Positions 30,557 to 42,260 are shown, counted from the stretch's first letter. The stretch: DNA of 64,000 nucleotides from Lacibacter cauensis (GCF_007830055.1 NZ_VLLE01000007.1:124001-188000), one strand, 5' to 3'. A program made the numbers and translations. Notes: generated by a model not told the origin, from the letters alone.

Positions 30557-32239
30557 ATGGCTGAATTAAACAAGTATTCGAAAGTATTAACGCAAGACGA
30601 AACACAACCGGCTGCACAAGCCATGTTGTATGGTATTGGTTTAACAGAAGATGATCTCAAGAAAGCACAGGTAGGTATTGCAAGTATGGGTTACGATGGT
30701 AACACTTGTAACATGCACCTGAATGATCTGGCGAAAGTGGTAAAAGAAGGAGTGTGGCAAAACGATTTGGTTGGTTTAATCTTTAATACAATCGGCATCA
30801 GCGACGGTATCAGTAACGGTACAGATGGCATGCGTTATTCGCTGGTGAGTCGTGATTTAATAGCAGACAGTATTGAAAGTGTGTGCGGTGGTTTTTATTA
30901 TGATGGATTGATCGCCTTGCCGGGATGTGATAAAAATATGCCGGGTGCTGTAATGGCGATGGGTCGTTTAAATCGTCCATCGATTATGGTGTATGGCGGT
31001 ACAATTGCTCCCGGTCATTATAAAGGTGAAGAACTCAATATCATTTCTGCATTTGAAGCATTGGGTAAAAAATTAGCAGGCACTATTACACCTGAAGATT
31101 TTAAAGAAGTGGTGAAGCACAGCTGTCCCGGTGCTGGCGCATGCGGCGGTATGTACACGGCAAACACTATGGCATCTGCTATTGAAGCATTGGGTATGAG
31201 TTTGCCCTACTCCTCATCGAATCCTGCAACAAGTGGTGAAAAGCAAAATGAATGTTTGGCTGCAGGTAAAGCAATCAAAGTTCTTTTAGAAAAAGATATC
31301 AAGCCAAGAGATATCATGACGAAGAAAGCATTTGAAAATGCGATCGTCACTATTATGATCTTCGGCGGAAGTACCAACGCTGTGTTGCACCTGATTGCCA
31401 TGGCGAAGAGTGTGGATGTAGATCTCACACAAGAAGATTTTCAGCGCATCAGCGATAAAACGCCGGTGCTGGCAGATTTTAAACCGAGCGGAAAATTCTT
31501 AATGCAGGAATTACATGCACATGGTGGTGTACCTGCTGTAATGAAATATTTATTGAACAAAGGTTTGCTGCATGGCGATTGTTTAACTGTAACAGGAAAA
31601 ACGGTTGCAGAAAACTTAGCCGACATCGAACCCATCAATTTCGAAACACAAAAAATTGTCTTCCCGTTAGAACAGCCATTGAAAGCAACCGGTCACTTAC
31701 AGATTTTGTATGGTAACCTGGCAGAGAAGGGAAGCGTAGCAAAGATCAGCGGTAAAGAAGGTGAACGTTTTGAAGGTCCTGCACGTGTGTTTGATGGCGA
31801 GAAAGATCTGGTAGCAGGTATTGCAAGCGGAAGAGTAAAGAAAGGTGATGTGGTAGTGATACGTTACGAAGGACCAAAAGGTGCACCGGGTATGCCGGAG
31901 ATGTTGAAACCAACTTCAGCAATTACAGGTGCCGGTTTAGGTAAAGATGTTGCATTGATCACTGACGGACGATTCAGTGGCGGTTCACATGGTTTCGTCG
32001 TCGGTCACATCACTCCGGAAGCATTTGAAGGTGGTGTAATTGCATTGGTACAGGATGATGACATTATTGAACTCGATGCAGTGAATAATAAGATCACACT
32101 TAAAGTTGCTGACGAAGTGATAGCAGAACGACGCAAGAACTGGAAGCAGCCTGCTTTGAAAGTAACGAAAGGTGTGTTGTACAAATATGCCATGTGCGTA
32201 AAGGATGCAAGCCAGGGTTGTGTAACTGATGAGGCCTAA
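30557..32239 (+). CDS. ilvD: Dihydroxy-acid dehydratase
   Basis: Fe-S enzyme that dehydrates 2,3-dihydroxy-isovalerate and -methylvalerate. 560 residues, the usual length. Cluster cysteines are in [26 protein letters not shown] and [17 protein letters not shown]. The C-terminal half has the [21 protein letters not shown] substrate region. It sits between ilvE and ilvB. No signs of damage. Confidence 0.97.
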   Translation: MAELNKYSKVLTQDETQPAAQAMLYGIGLTEDDLKKAQVGIASMGYDGNTCNMHLNDLAKVVKEGVWQNDLVGLIFNTIGISDGISNGTDGMRYSLVSRDLIADSIESVCGGFYYDGLIALPGCDKNMPGAVMAMGRLNRPSIMVYGGTIAPGHYKGEELNIISAFEALGKKLAGTITPEDFKEVVKHSCPGAGACGGMYTANTMASAIEALGMSLPYSSSNPATSGEKQNECLAAGKAIKVLLEKDIKPRDIMTKKAFENAIVTIMIFGGSTNAVLHLIAMAKSVDVDLTQEDFQRISDKTPVLADFKPSGKFLMQELHAHGGVPAVMKYLLNKGLLHGDCLTVTGKTVAENLADIEPINFETQKIVFPLEQPLKATGHLQILYGNLAEKGSVAKISGKEGERFEGPARVFDGEKDLVAGIASGRVKKGDVVVIRYEGPKGAPGMPEMLKPTSAITGAGLGKDVALITDGRFSGGSHGFVVGHITPEAFEGGVIALVQDDDIIELDAVNNKITLKVADEVIAERRKNWKQPALKVTKGVLYKYAMCVKDASQGCVTDEA

Positions 32240-32316
32240 GCCTCCTAACCCCATGATGTGGAATGTCAAAATAAAATTCAGCTGTGTACAAAACAGCAAC
32301 AATAAATAAAAGTGAA

Positions 32317-34071
32317 ATGGAAACACTCACAATAAAAGAAGAGCAAAAGCAAACAGAAGCAAAAGCAACGAAATCAATTTCGGGTAGTGTTGCTGTATTG
32401 GATGCTTTGCTCAATGAAAATGTAAAGACCATCTTTGGTTATCCGGGTGGTGCAATTATGCCCATCTACGATGCATTGTACGATTACAATGATCGTTTAG
32501 AGCATATTCTTGTCCGTCACGAGCAAGGTGCTATTCATGCAGCACAGGGTTTTGCAAGAGCAAGTGGTAAAACAGGTGTTGTATTTGCAACAAGTGGCCC
32601 CGGTGCAACAAATCTTGTAACTGGTTTGGCCGATGCAATGATTGATTCAACTCCGATCGTTTGTATCACGGGACAGGTGTTTGCCCACTTGTTGGGTACT
32701 GATGCATTCCAGGAAACAGACGTGATCAATATTACAACGCCTGTTACCAAATGGAATCACCAGGTAACAGATGCAAGTGAAATTCCTGCTGCGTTGGCAA
32801 AAGCATTTTACATCGCAAGTAGTGGCCGTCCCGGTCCGGTGTTGATTGATATTACAAAAAATGCACAGCTGCAGTTGTTCGAATATGAAGGTTATAAGAA
32901 GTGTGAACATATCCGAAGCTATCGTCCGAAACCAATTGTACGGAAAGAATATATTGAAGAAGCTGCAAAGCTCATCAACGCAGCTGAACGTCCTTTTGTG
33001 ATTTTTGGTCAGGGTGTTATTCTTGGTAAAGCAGAAAAAGAATTCAAAGCCTTTATTGAAAAAGCAGGTATCCCATCAGCATGGACCATCATGGGTATGA
33101 GTGCCATTCCAACTGATCATCCGCTCGGTGTTGGTATGTTGGGCATGCATGGCAACTATGGTCCAAACTTATTAACGAATGAGTGTGATGTGTTGATTGC
33201 AGTGGGTATGCGTTTCGATGATCGTGTAACCGGCCGTTTGGATAAATATGCCAAGCAAGCGAAGATCATTCATTTCGATATTGATCCTGCAGAGATTGAT
33301 AAGAATGTGAAAACGACTGTTCCGGTTTGGGGCGATTGTAAAGAAACATTGCCCATGCTTACGGCATTGGTTGAAAGCAAAGTGTATCCGCAATGGTTAC
33401 AGAAATTCCACGATTGCATGGAAAAAGAAAAAGCATTGTGTATTCAACCTGAGATGAATCCTGAAGGTGATATTTTAACCATGGGTGAAGTAATTAAAAC
33501 ACTCAATGAGTTAACGCAAGGCAACGCCATTATTGTAACGGATGTTGGTCAGCATCAGATGGTGGCGTGCCGTTATGCACAAATGAATCAAACAAAAAGT
33601 AATATCACCAGCGGTGGATTAGGTACGATGGGGTATGCATTGCCTGCAGCAATTGGTGCGGCATATGGCGATCCATCAAGAACAACTGTTGCCATTATTG
33701 GTGATGGTGGTTTTCAAATGACCTTGCAGGAGTTGGGAACCATTATGCAGTTCAAACCAAACGTAAAGATTTTAATTCTTAATAACCAGTTCTTAGGCAT
33801 GGTGCGTCAGTGGCAGCAACTGTTCCATGAGAAACGTTATTCGTTTGTTGATATTACCAGTCCGGATTTTGTACAGGTGGCGAAAGGATATTACATCGAT
33901 GGACAACGCATCAGCGAACGTTCTGAATTGAAAGGTGCATTGAAGACCATGCTTGATCATGAAGGCAGTTACCTGCTGGAAGTAATGGTGGGCAAAGAAA
34001 ACAATGTATTCCCTATGGTACCACAGGGCAGGGGCGTTGCAGAAATCGTATTAAGCAAAGAAGAAATCTAA
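32317..34071 (+). CDS. ilvB: Acetolactate synthase large subunit
   Basis: ThDP-dependent condensation of pyruvate with pyruvate or 2-ketobutyrate. 584 residues from ATG 32317; a GTG 11 codons upstream is unlikely. The Pyr domain has FGYPGGAIMPIYD and HEQGAIHAAQGFARASGKTG with the conserved Glu. The FAD-like middle domain follows, then the PP domain with GDGGFQMTLQELGTI and ILNNQFLGMVRQWQQ. Needs the IlvN subunit encoded 9 bp downstream for full activity and Val feedback. Confidence 0.97.
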   Translation: METLTIKEEQKQTEAKATKSISGSVAVLDALLNENVKTIFGYPGGAIMPIYDALYDYNDRLEHILVRHEQGAIHAAQGFARASGKTGVVFATSGPGATNLVTGLADAMIDSTPIVCITGQVFAHLLGTDAFQETDVINITTPVTKWNHQVTDASEIPAALAKAFYIASSGRPGPVLIDITKNAQLQLFEYEGYKKCEHIRSYRPKPIVRKEYIEEAAKLINAAERPFVIFGQGVILGKAEKEFKAFIEKAGIPSAWTIMGMSAIPTDHPLGVGMLGMHGNYGPNLLTNECDVLIAVGMRFDDRVTGRLDKYAKQAKIIHFDIDPAEIDKNVKTTVPVWGDCKETLPMLTALVESKVYPQWLQKFHDCMEKEKALCIQPEMNPEGDILTMGEVIKTLNELTQGNAIIVTDVGQHQMVACRYAQMNQTKSNITSGGLGTMGYALPAAIGAAYGDPSRTTVAIIGDGGFQMTLQELGTIMQFKPNVKILILNNQFLGMVRQWQQLFHEKRYSFVDITSPDFVQVAKGYYIDGQRISERSELKGALKTMLDHEGSYLLEVMVGKENNVFPMVPQGRGVAEIVLSKEEI

Positions 34072-34080
34072 AACAAGGTT

Positions 34081-34671
34081 ATGCAAAAACAGGAATTCAC
34101 CATAACGGTATATACAGAGAACCAGATCGGTTTATTGAACCGTATTGCTATTCTCTTTTCAAAACGTAAGATTAATATCGACAGTTTAAATACGTCTCCT
34201 AGTGAAGTGGACAGTGTGCATCGTTTCACCATCGTCATTAATGAAACTGAAGAAGTGGTACGTAAACTCTGCCGCCAGATTGAAAAGCAAGTGGAAGTGT
34301 TGAAGGCATATTACAATACCAACGAAGAAATCATTTGGCAGGAATTGGCTTTGTATAAAGTGCCAACAGAAATTATCGCTGAAGAAGTAAAAGTAGAACG
34401 CTTGTTAAGTCAGTACGGTGCAAAAGCAGTTGTGATTCGTAAGGATTATACAGTGTTTGAAGTAAGCGGACAGCGTGATGAAACAGATGCATTCATTAAA
34501 GTATTGGAGCCGTACGGGTTAATTGAATTTGTACGCAGTGCCAGAGTCGCCATCATCAAAGCAAGTGATGGCTTCCACAAAAAACTCAAAGAGTTCGAAT
34601 ACCGTGAGCCAAGTGAAGAAGTGATCGAGAACGAATATTTAGATAAGAACGAAGAGGTGTTTACCATGTAA
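34081..34671 (+). CDS. ilvN: Acetolactate synthase small (regulatory) subunit
   Basis: 196 residues. An N-terminal ACT domain begins FTITVYTENQIGLLNRIAIL and continues ..KINIDSLNTSPSEVDSVHR. The C-terminal ALS_ss domain (LYKVPT ... VVIRKDYTVFEVSGQRDETD) activates the large subunit. Full-length for the family, slightly longer than E. coli IlvH. Downstream are 187 bp before ilvC containing a CTGAACCAAGATTTGTGAG-type dispersed repeat and a CTTTGCTT/AAGCAAAG hairpin (34812-34832) just before the ilvC start. Confidence 0.95.
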   Translation: MQKQEFTITVYTENQIGLLNRIAILFSKRKINIDSLNTSPSEVDSVHRFTIVINETEEVVRKLCRQIEKQVEVLKAYYNTNEEIIWQELALYKVPTEIIAEEVKVERLLSQYGAKAVVIRKDYTVFEVSGQRDETDAFIKVLEPYGLIEFVRSARVAIIKASDGFHKKLKEFEYREPSEEVIENEYLDKNEEVFTM

Positions 34672-34858
34672 TACCCTTGTCTGAACCAAGATTTGTGAGA
34701 TTGATGGGATAAAGAATAGAATTACGAACGTTGAAGAGTGCGACGCAACAGGAGATGATGAGCGTTGATGTCGCCGGTAACATAAAATTTAAATTTTTAA
34801 ATCTAAACTTTCTTTGCTTGTTGTAAGCAAAGACAAACAAACAAAAAGAGAAACGAAA

Positions 34859-36343
34859 ATGGCAAATTACTTTAACACACTTCCGCTCAGAGAACAGTTG
34901 GCACAGCTTGGTGTATGTGAATTTATGGACCGTAGTGAGTTTGCGGATGGTGTGAATGCGTTATTGGGAAAAAAGATCGTCATCGTTGGTTGCGGTGCAC
35001 AAGGTTTGAACCAAGGGTTAAACATGCGTGATTCTGGATTGGATATTGCGTATGCATTGCGTAAAGAAGCTATTGAAGAAAAACGTGCTTCCTGGAAAAA
35101 TGCAACTGAGAATGGTTTTACTGTTGGTACATACGAAGAGCTGATTCCATCTGCTGATCTCGTGTTGAATCTGACTCCTGATAAACAACATACTTCGGTA
35201 ATTAAAGCCATTATGCCGTTGATGAAACAAGGTTCTACTTTGTCGTACTCACACGGTTTTAATATAGTTGAAGAAGGTACACAGATCCGTAAAGATATTA
35301 CGGTGATCATGGTGGCACCAAAATGCCCCGGTACAGAAGTACGTGAAGAATACAAGCGTGGCTTTGGTGTACCTACGTTGATTGCTGTGCATCCGGAAAA
35401 TGATCCTGAAGGAAAAGGTTTGATCCAGGCAAAAGCATATGCAGCTGCAACCGGTGGTCATCGTGCAGGTGTGTTGCGTTCTTCGTTTGTTGCCGAAGTA
35501 AAATCGGATCTCATGGGTGAGCAAACCATTTTGTGTGGTGTGTTGCAAACAGGTTCTATTCTTGCATTCGATAAAATGGTAGAAAAAGGAATTGAACCAT
35601 CTTATGCAGCTAAACTGATTCAGTATGGTTGGGAAGTGGTAACAGAAGCGTTGAAACACGGTGGTGTTACAGCGATGATGGATCGTTTATCAAATCCTGC
35701 AAAGATCAAAGCATTCGAATTATCAAACGAAATCAAGGATATCTGGCGTCCGTTGTTCCAGAAGCACCAGGACGATATCATGAGCGGTGAGTTCTCATCA
35801 ACCATGATGAAAGACTGGGCGAACGATGATAAGAACCTGTTGACATGGCGCAAAGCAACCGGCGAAACAGCATTTGAAAAAACAGCACCGACAACAGCAA
35901 AAATTTCTGAGCAGGAATATTTTGACAATGGATTATTACTTGTTGCCTTTGTTCGTGCAGGTGTGGAACTTGCATTTGAAACAATGGTTGCTTCCGGTAT
36001 CAAAGCAGAAAGTGCTTACTACGAGTCGTTACACGAAACACCGTTGATCGCAAACACGATTGCACGTAAGAAGTTGTTTGAAATGAACCGTGTAATTTCT
36101 GATACTGCAGAATACGGTTGCTACCTGTTCGATCACGCAGCAAAACCAATGTTGACTGAGTTCATGAAGACCATCGATATAGATGTGATCGGCAAAAATT
36201 TCAACGATGGTAAAGATGGCGGCGTAGATAACAAAGAACTGATCGCTGTAAATGATATTCTTCGTTCGCACCCTGTAGAAAAAGTAGGAGCTGTATTGCG
36301 TAAAGCAATGACGGATATGAAGAAGATCAGCACTGAGGCTTAA
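34859..36343 (+). CDS. ilvC: Ketol-acid reductoisomerase, class II (long form)
   Basis: Isomerises and reduces acetolactate and acetohydroxybutyrate. 494 residues from ATG 34859 ([18 protein letters not shown]); the TTG-extended frame upstream is UTR. The NADPH site is [17 protein letters not shown], followed by ALRKEA. The duplicated C-terminal knotted domain makes it the E. coli-like class II form, not the ~330-residue class [26 protein letters not shown] and [12 protein letters not shown] are conserved metal/substrate regions. Confidence 0.97.
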   Translation: MANYFNTLPLREQLAQLGVCEFMDRSEFADGVNALLGKKIVIVGCGAQGLNQGLNMRDSGLDIAYALRKEAIEEKRASWKNATENGFTVGTYEELIPSADLVLNLTPDKQHTSVIKAIMPLMKQGSTLSYSHGFNIVEEGTQIRKDITVIMVAPKCPGTEVREEYKRGFGVPTLIAVHPENDPEGKGLIQAKAYAAATGGHRAGVLRSSFVAEVKSDLMGEQTILCGVLQTGSILAFDKMVEKGIEPSYAAKLIQYGWEVVTEALKHGGVTAMMDRLSNPAKIKAFELSNEIKDIWRPLFQKHQDDIMSGEFSSTMMKDWANDDKNLLTWRKATGETAFEKTAPTTAKISEQEYFDNGLLLVAFVRAGVELAFETMVASGIKAESAYYESLHETPLIANTIARKKLFEMNRVISDTAEYGCYLFDHAAKPMLTEFMKTIDIDVIGKNFNDGKDGGVDNKELIAVNDILRSHPVEKVGAVLRKAMTDMKKISTEA

Positions 36344-36349
36344 TCAACA

Positions 36350-37606
36350 ATGAATATCGCAACACAACATACTCAACTCGACTTCACTGGCGCTGCACTG
36401 CGCATTAAAAAAGTAGTGCATAAAACGCCGTTGCAGTTGAACCGAAATCTTTCGAAGAAGTACAATTGCAATGTGTACCTCAAGCGTGAAGATCTGCAGG
36501 TGGTACGCAGTTACAAGCTGCGTGGTGCTTATAATATGATGAGCAGTCTGCCTGCAGAAACATTGCAGAGAGGTGTTGTATGTGCCAGTGCAGGTAACCA
36601 TGCACAGGGTTTTGCCTTCAGCTGTAAAAAGCTCAATGCAAAAGGTGTGGTGTTTATGCCGGTGATAACGCCTAATCAAAAAATCAACCAGACGAAAATG
36701 TTTGGTGAAGATTTTATTGAAGTGCGTTTGGTGGGCGATACATTCGATGATTGTGCTGCTGCAGCAAAAAAATATACAGAAGAAAACGGACTGACTTTTA
36801 TTCCTCCCTTCGATGATCTGCGTATCATCGAAGGGCAGGGTACTGTTGGCGTAGAGATACTGGAAGAGTTGAGTGATATCGATTACATCTTCGTTCCGGT
36901 TGGCGGTGGTGGATTGAGTGCAGGCATTGGTGCGTATTTCAAAACCTATTCACCCAAAACAAAAATGATTGGTGTAGAACCGGAAGGTGCTCCATCCATG
37001 AAAGAAGCATTGGCAGCTGGTCATCCGGTAACGGTTGAAAATATCGATCGTTTTGTAGATGGTGCTGCGGTGAAACGTGTAGGCGATATTCCATTCAGCA
37101 TTTGTAAAGATGTACTGGATGGGATGCAGCTTGTTGCAGAAGGAAAGATTTGCTCAACTATTTTGAAGTTGTACAACGAAGATGCCATTGTAGTTGAACC
37201 TGCAGGCGCCTTAAGTATAACTGCATTAGACAATTTTACTGCAGAAGAACTTGCCGGTAAAACAGTTGTTTGTGTGGTAAGCGGCAGTAACAATGATATT
37301 GATCGTATGCAGGAGATCAAAGAACGCAGCCTGCAATACGAAGGGTTAAAACATTATTTCCTCATTCGGTTTGCACAACGACCCGGTGCATTAAAAGAAT
37401 TCGTCAATCATGTACTTGGTGAAAACGACGACATTACACGTTTTGAGTACATGCAGAAACACAACAAAGAAACAGGTCCGGCATTGGTGGGCGTGGAGCT
37501 GCGGAGCAGGACAGACTATGATGCCCTTTTAACCAATATGAAAAAGTACCAGATTAACTTTACCGAACTGAATAAGAACGATAACCTGTTTGGATACCTC
37601 GTGTGA
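36350..37606 (+). CDS. ilvA: Threonine dehydratase (biosynthetic)
   Basis: PLP enzyme that makes 2-ketobutyrate for isoleucine. 418 residues: PLQLNRNLSKKYNCNVYLKREDLQVVRSYKLRGAYN with the PLP Lys in SYKLRGA, CASAGNHAQGFAFSC, and the PLP phosphate loop VPVGGGGLSAGIG. The C-terminal ~90 residues (FLIRFAQRPGALKEFVNHVL..) form one ACT-like regulatory domain; E. coli IlvA has two, so feedback control is probably simpler. Last gene of the cluster; 136 bp separate it from gltB with no obvious terminator. Confidence 0.95.
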   Translation: MNIATQHTQLDFTGAALRIKKVVHKTPLQLNRNLSKKYNCNVYLKREDLQVVRSYKLRGAYNMMSSLPAETLQRGVVCASAGNHAQGFAFSCKKLNAKGVVFMPVITPNQKINQTKMFGEDFIEVRLVGDTFDDCAAAAKKYTEENGLTFIPPFDDLRIIEGQGTVGVEILEELSDIDYIFVPVGGGGLSAGIGAYFKTYSPKTKMIGVEPEGAPSMKEALAAGHPVTVENIDRFVDGAAVKRVGDIPFSICKDVLDGMQLVAEGKICSTILKLYNEDAIVVEPAGALSITALDNFTAEELAGKTVVCVVSGSNNDIDRMQEIKERSLQYEGLKHYFLIRFAQRPGALKEFVNHVLGENDDITRFEYMQKHNKETGPALVGVELRSRTDYDALLTNMKKYQINFTELNKNDNLFGYLV

Positions 37607-37742
37607 TTTATCTGTTAAAAATATGACAGAGTATACAACAGGTGTTAGTTGATTAATTTGGTAATTTTAGACGATTGCTTGCTATTTCAGGAACCTAAAT
37701 CCTGATCCAAATAATATTTTTAATTCAAAACTTGCATGTAGA

Positions 37743-40700
37743 ATGGCAGGCAACCAAGGTTTATACAACCCGGCATTTGAACACGATGCCTGTGGTATCG
37801 GCTTCGTAGCGAGTATCAAAGGCTACAAATCTCATCAGCACATCAGTGATGCATTGACTGTTCTTGAACGTATGGAACATCGTGGTGCATGTGGTTGCGA
37901 AGATAATACCGGCGATGGTGCAGGTATTATGATCCAGGTGCCACATGAATTCTTCTTTGAAGAATGTTTAAAACTCGGTGTACATCTTCCTTCGTTTGGA
38001 AAGTATGGTGTAGGTGTATTGTTCTTCCCGAAAGAAGTAAAGCTTCGTGAAGAGTGTCGTGATATTTTCAACCGCACAGCCGAAAAGCTGGGTCTTGAAA
38101 TTTTAACGTACAGGAAAGTACCGGTAAATCCTGATGGTATCGGTCCTTCTGCATTAAGTGTAGAGCCTGAGATGGAGCACGTGTTTATTGCATGTCCTGA
38201 TCACACTACGAATCCCGATGAGTTCGAACGCAAGTTGTTTGTATTGCGCAATCATGCAACGCATTTAATTAACAGTACTGTGAAGAAAGATGCTATTGGT
38301 TTTTACATTGCATCGCTTTCGTATAAAACAGTTGTTTATAAAGGACAGTTAACCAGTGGACAGGTTCGTGGTTACTTCCCCGATTTAAACAACAAACGTG
38401 TGGTGAGTGCATTCGGTTTGGTACACAGCCGTTTTGCCACCAACACATTTCCTTCATGGAAACTTGCACAGCCATTCCGTTACATTGCACACAATGGTGA
38501 AATCAATACATTACAGGGTAACCTCAACTGGTTAAAGTCTTGTGAGCATGGGTTCTCTTCTCCCAACTTCACAAAAGAAGAAATGGAGATGTTGTTGCCG
38601 ATTGTTTCCGGCGGACAATCCGATTCTGCATGTTTGGATAACATGATTGAACTGTTAACAATGACAGGTCGTTCGTTACCACATGTAATGATGATGTTGA
38701 TTCCTGAAGCATGGGATGGTAACGATCAGATGGATCCGGTGAAGAAAGCGTTTTATGAATATCACGCAACCATCATGGAACCATGGGATGGTCCTGCATC
38801 TATTTCTTTCACCGATGGTAAAATCATTGGTGCTACACTCGATCGTAATGGTCTGCGTCCTTCACGTTACTGTATTACTACCGACGATCGTGTAATTATG
38901 GCGAGTGAAAGTGGTGTGTTGTGGGTCGATCCGAAAACCATTGTGAAGAATGGTCGTTTACACCCCGGTAAAATGTTTGTGGTGGATATGGAGCAGGGTC
39001 GTATCATCAGCGATGATGAATTGAAATCAACCATCTGTTCGCAGAAGCCATACGCCGATTGGTTAAATCAAAATAAAATACGTTTGGAAGAATTGCCTGA
39101 GCCACGTGTAGCGTTTACACACCTCAGCGATGAAAGCGTACATAAATATCAAAAAGCATTCGGTTACTCAACGGAAGATATTGAAACCATTATTACGCCA
39201 ATGGCGCTCGATGGTAAAGAGCCGATCGGTTCAATGGGTACCGATACACCGCTGGCTGTATTGAGCGATCAGCCGCAACATCTTTCATCTTACTTCAAAC
39301 AATTGTTTGCACAGGTAACCAATCCGCCCATCGATCCTATTCGTGAGCGTATGGTCATGAGCCTTGCAACCTTTGTTGGTAACAACGGTAACCTGTTGGA
39401 AGAAGATCCGATGCATTGCCACACCGTGGCATTGAAACAACCGATCCTTACCAGCAGCGATCTGGAAAAGATCAGAAGTATTGATACCGGTAAGTTCCAG
39501 GCAAAAACAATTCAGATCTATTTCCGTGCAGATGGTAAGCCCGGTTCATTAAAAGCGGGTCTCGATCGTATCTGTCGCTATGCAGAAGATGCAGTACGTG
39601 ATGGATTTGAAGTGTTGATCCTTTGCGATCGTGCTGTGGACAGTGATCATGCGGCTATTCCTTCGTTGCTCGCAACTGCGGCAGTACATCATCATCTTAT
39701 CCGTAAAGGATTACGTGGCGAAGTAGGTATTGTGGTAGAAGCAGGCGATGTGTGGGAAGTACATCACTTTGCATGTTTGGTTGCGTTTGGTGCAACAGCC
39801 ATCAATCCATATTTAGCATTAGCTTCTATCCGTAACATGAAAGTGAACGGTAAACTCGAAACAGAACTCGAGTGGGAAGCATTGCGTAAGAATTATGTAA
39901 AAGCTGTGTGCGATGGTTTGTTGAAGGTATTCTCGAAGATGGGTATCTCAACACTGCAGTCTTATCAGGGTGCACAGATTTTTGAAATACTTGGTTTGAA
40001 CCAGGAAGTGGTTGATAAATATTTCACGGGTGCAACAAGCCGCATTCAAGGTATAGGTCTGGAAGAAATTGCACGTGAAGCATTGGTGAAACATTACTTT
40101 GCTTTCAGCAAAAAAGATATTCCTGTAGATCGTTTACCTGTTGGTGGTGTATACCAGTGGAAACGTAAAGGTGAGTTCCACTTGTTTAATCCAACAAGTA
40201 TTCACCTGTTGCAGTACGCAACAAAAATGAACGATTACAATACGTTCAAAAAATATACAAAGTATGTAAACGATCAGAGTGAAAAAGCGGCAACGCTTCG
40301 CAGCCTGTTCGAATTTAAACGTACTCGTCCTGCAATTAGTCTTGATGAAGTGGAGCCTGCAGAAAACATTTACAAACGTTTTGCAACAGGTGCCATGAGC
40401 TTCGGTTCTATTTCGTGGGAAGCACACACTACATTGGCCATTGCCATGAACCGCTTGGGTGGTAAGAGCAATACCGGTGAAGGTGGTGAAGATGAAGTAC
40501 GTTACGAACGTTTACCGAATGGCGACAGCATGCGTTCTGCTATTAAGCAGGTGGCATCTGCACGTTTTGGTGTAACAAGTTTGTATCTCACAGAAGCAGA
40601 TGAATTACAAATTAAAATGGCACAAGGTGCGAAGCCGGGTGAAGGTGGACAGTTACCGGGTCATAAAGTAGATGACTGGATTGGCCGTACACGTCACTCA

Positions 40701-42260
40701 ACACCGGGTGTAGGTTTGATTTCTCCCCCTCCGCATCACGATATTTATTCAATTGAAGATTTGGCACAGCTCATCTTCGATTTAAAAAATGCAAACCGTG
40801 CTGCACGTATTAACGTGAAGCTGGTAAGTAAAGCAGGTGTGGGTACCATTGCTGCAGGTGTTACAAAAGCAAAAGCCGATGTTGTATTGATCAGTGGTTT
40901 TGATGGTGGTACAGGTGCATCACCTATCTCATCTATCAAACATGCCGGTTTACCTTGGGAACTTGGTTTGGCAGAAGCACATCAAACATTGGTAAAAAAT
41001 AAATTGCGCAGCCGTGTGGTAGTGCAGGCCGATGGTCAGATGAAGACAGCACGTGATATCGCTATTGCAACTTTGTTGGGTGCAGAAGAGTGGGGTGTTG
41101 CAACTGCTGCATTGGTGGTAGAAGGTTGTATCATGATGCGTAAGTGTCATCTCAATACCTGTCCTGTTGGTGTGGCTACGCAAGATCCTGAATTGCGTAA
41201 GCGTTTCAGCGGCGACCCCGATCATGTGGTGAACTTCTTCCGCTTTATTGTACAGGAGTTACGTGAAATTATGGCTGAACTTGGTTTCCGTACCATCAAT
41301 GAAATGGTAGGCCAGGTAGATAATTTGCAGATGCGTGAAAACATTACGCATTGGAAATTCAGCAAGCTTGATCTGTCGCCTGTACTGTACAAAGAACCAG
41401 CAGCTCCATCAACCGGTTTGTATTGCGCAGAGGACCAGGATCACGGTTTGGCAGAAGTGCTCGACTGGAAACTGTTAGCTGCGGCGAAACCAGCTATTGA
41501 AAAGAAAGAAAAGGTTACAGCTTCATTTGAAATAAAGAATACCGATCGTACAGCAGGTACTATTCTTTCTAACGAGATCACGAAAGTGTATCGTGCAGAA
41601 GGATTGCCACAGGATACCATTCATTTTAAATTCACCGGTACGGCCGGTCAAAGCTTTGGTGCATTTAACACCAATGGTATTACACTCGAACTGGAAGGTG
41701 ATGCCAACGATTATTTCGGTAAAGGCTTAAGTGGTGCACGTTTAATTGTGTATCCGCCAAAAGCTGCCACTTTCACACCGGAAGAAAATATCATCATTGG
41801 TAACGTTGCCTTCTATGGTGCAACAAGTGGTGAAGCATTCATCCGTGGTAAAGCAGGCGAACGTTTTGCAGTACGTAACTCCGGTGCTAATGTGGTGGTT
41901 GAAAGTGTGGGCGATCATGGTTGCGAATATATGACCGGCGGACGTGTTGTAATTCTTGGCGATACGGGCCGCAACTTTGCCGCAGGTATGAGTGGTGGTA
42001 TTGCATATGTGTACGATGTAAAAGGAAAGTTTGCAACAAACTGCAATAAGGAAATGGTAGATCTTGATCCTGTAAATGATGAAGATGCAAAAGAGCTGAA
42101 ACAAATGATCAGCCGTCATTTCGAATACACCGGCAGCACTGTAGCACGTTTTGTACTGGACGATTTTGAAAACCAGTTACAGCATTTTGTAAAAGTATTC
42201 CCAAGCGATTACAAGAAAGTGTTACAGAAAGCAGCGCAAACTGTTGCAGCAGGTAAATAA
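37743..42260 (+). CDS. gltB: Glutamate synthase large subunit
   Basis: 1505 residues. The glutaminase domain starts at Cys17 (FEHDACGIGF) after a short propeptide that would be removed. It is followed by the central domain, the FMN-binding synthase domain (RHSTPGVGLISPPPHHDIYS, ISGFDGGTGASPISSIKHAG, the 3Fe-4S region CHLNTCPVGVATQDPELR) and the C-terminal GXGXG domain (FGKGLSGARLIVYPP ... GMSGGIAYVYD). Makes two glutamates from glutamine and 2-oxoglutarate. It is followed by gltD 41 bp downstream. Confidence 0.98.
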   Translation: MAGNQGLYNPAFEHDACGIGFVASIKGYKSHQHISDALTVLERMEHRGACGCEDNTGDGAGIMIQVPHEFFFEECLKLGVHLPSFGKYGVGVLFFPKEVKLREECRDIFNRTAEKLGLEILTYRKVPVNPDGIGPSALSVEPEMEHVFIACPDHTTNPDEFERKLFVLRNHATHLINSTVKKDAIGFYIASLSYKTVVYKGQLTSGQVRGYFPDLNNKRVVSAFGLVHSRFATNTFPSWKLAQPFRYIAHNGEINTLQGNLNWLKSCEHGFSSPNFTKEEMEMLLPIVSGGQSDSACLDNMIELLTMTGRSLPHVMMMLIPEAWDGNDQMDPVKKAFYEYHATIMEPWDGPASISFTDGKIIGATLDRNGLRPSRYCITTDDRVIMASESGVLWVDPKTIVKNGRLHPGKMFVVDMEQGRIISDDELKSTICSQKPYADWLNQNKIRLEELPEPRVAFTHLSDESVHKYQKAFGYSTEDIETIITPMALDGKEPIGSMGTDTPLAVLSDQPQHLSSYFKQLFAQVTNPPIDPIRERMVMSLATFVGNNGNLLEEDPMHCHTVALKQPILTSSDLEKIRSIDTGKFQAKTIQIYFRADGKPGSLKAGLDRICRYAEDAVRDGFEVLILCDRAVDSDHAAIPSLLATAAVHHHLIRKGLRGEVGIVVEAGDVWEVHHFACLVAFGATAINPYLALASIRNMKVNGKLETELEWEALRKNYVKAVCDGLLKVFSKMGISTLQSYQGAQIFEILGLNQEVVDKYFTGATSRIQGIGLEEIAREALVKHYFAFSKKDIPVDRLPVGGVYQWKRKGEFHLFNPTSIHLLQYATKMNDYNTFKKYTKYVNDQSEKAATLRSLFEFKRTRPAISLDEVEPAENIYKRFATGAMSFGSISWEAHTTLAIAMNRLGGKSNTGEGGEDEVRYERLPNGDSMRSAIKQVASARFGVTSLYLTEADELQIKMAQGAKPGEGGQLPGHKVDDWIGRTRHSTPGVGLISPPPHHDIYSIEDLAQLIFDLKNANRAARINVKLVSKAGVGTIAAGVTKAKADVVLISGFDGGTGASPISSIKHAGLPWELGLAEAHQTLVKNKLRSRVVVQADGQMKTARDIAIATLLGAEEWGVATAALVVEGCIMMRKCHLNTCPVGVATQDPELRKRFSGDPDHVVNFFRFIVQELREIMAELGFRTINEMVGQVDNLQMRENITHWKFSKLDLSPVLYKEPAAPSTGLYCAEDQDHGLAEVLDWKLLAAAKPAIEKKEKVTASFEIKNTDRTAGTILSNEITKVYRAEGLPQDTIHFKFTGTAGQSFGAFNTNGITLELEGDANDYFGKGLSGARLIVYPPKAATFTPEENIIIGNVAFYGATSGEAFIRGKAGERFAVRNSGANVVVESVGDHGCEYMTGGRVVILGDTGRNFAAGMSGGIAYVYDVKGKFATNCNKEMVDLDPVNDEDAKELKQMISRHFEYTGSTVARFVLDDFENQLQHFVKVFPSDYKKVLQKAAQTVAAGK

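Noticed and set aside
34814-34858. TTG-started extension of IlvC
   Set aside because: The ATG at 34859 gives the standard KARI N-terminus; the extension overlaps a UTR hairpin.
37607-37742. Promoter for gltB with TTTG at 37657 and TATTTCAG at 37683
   Set aside because: Spacing of 22 bp and only a partial -7 match; too weak to report.
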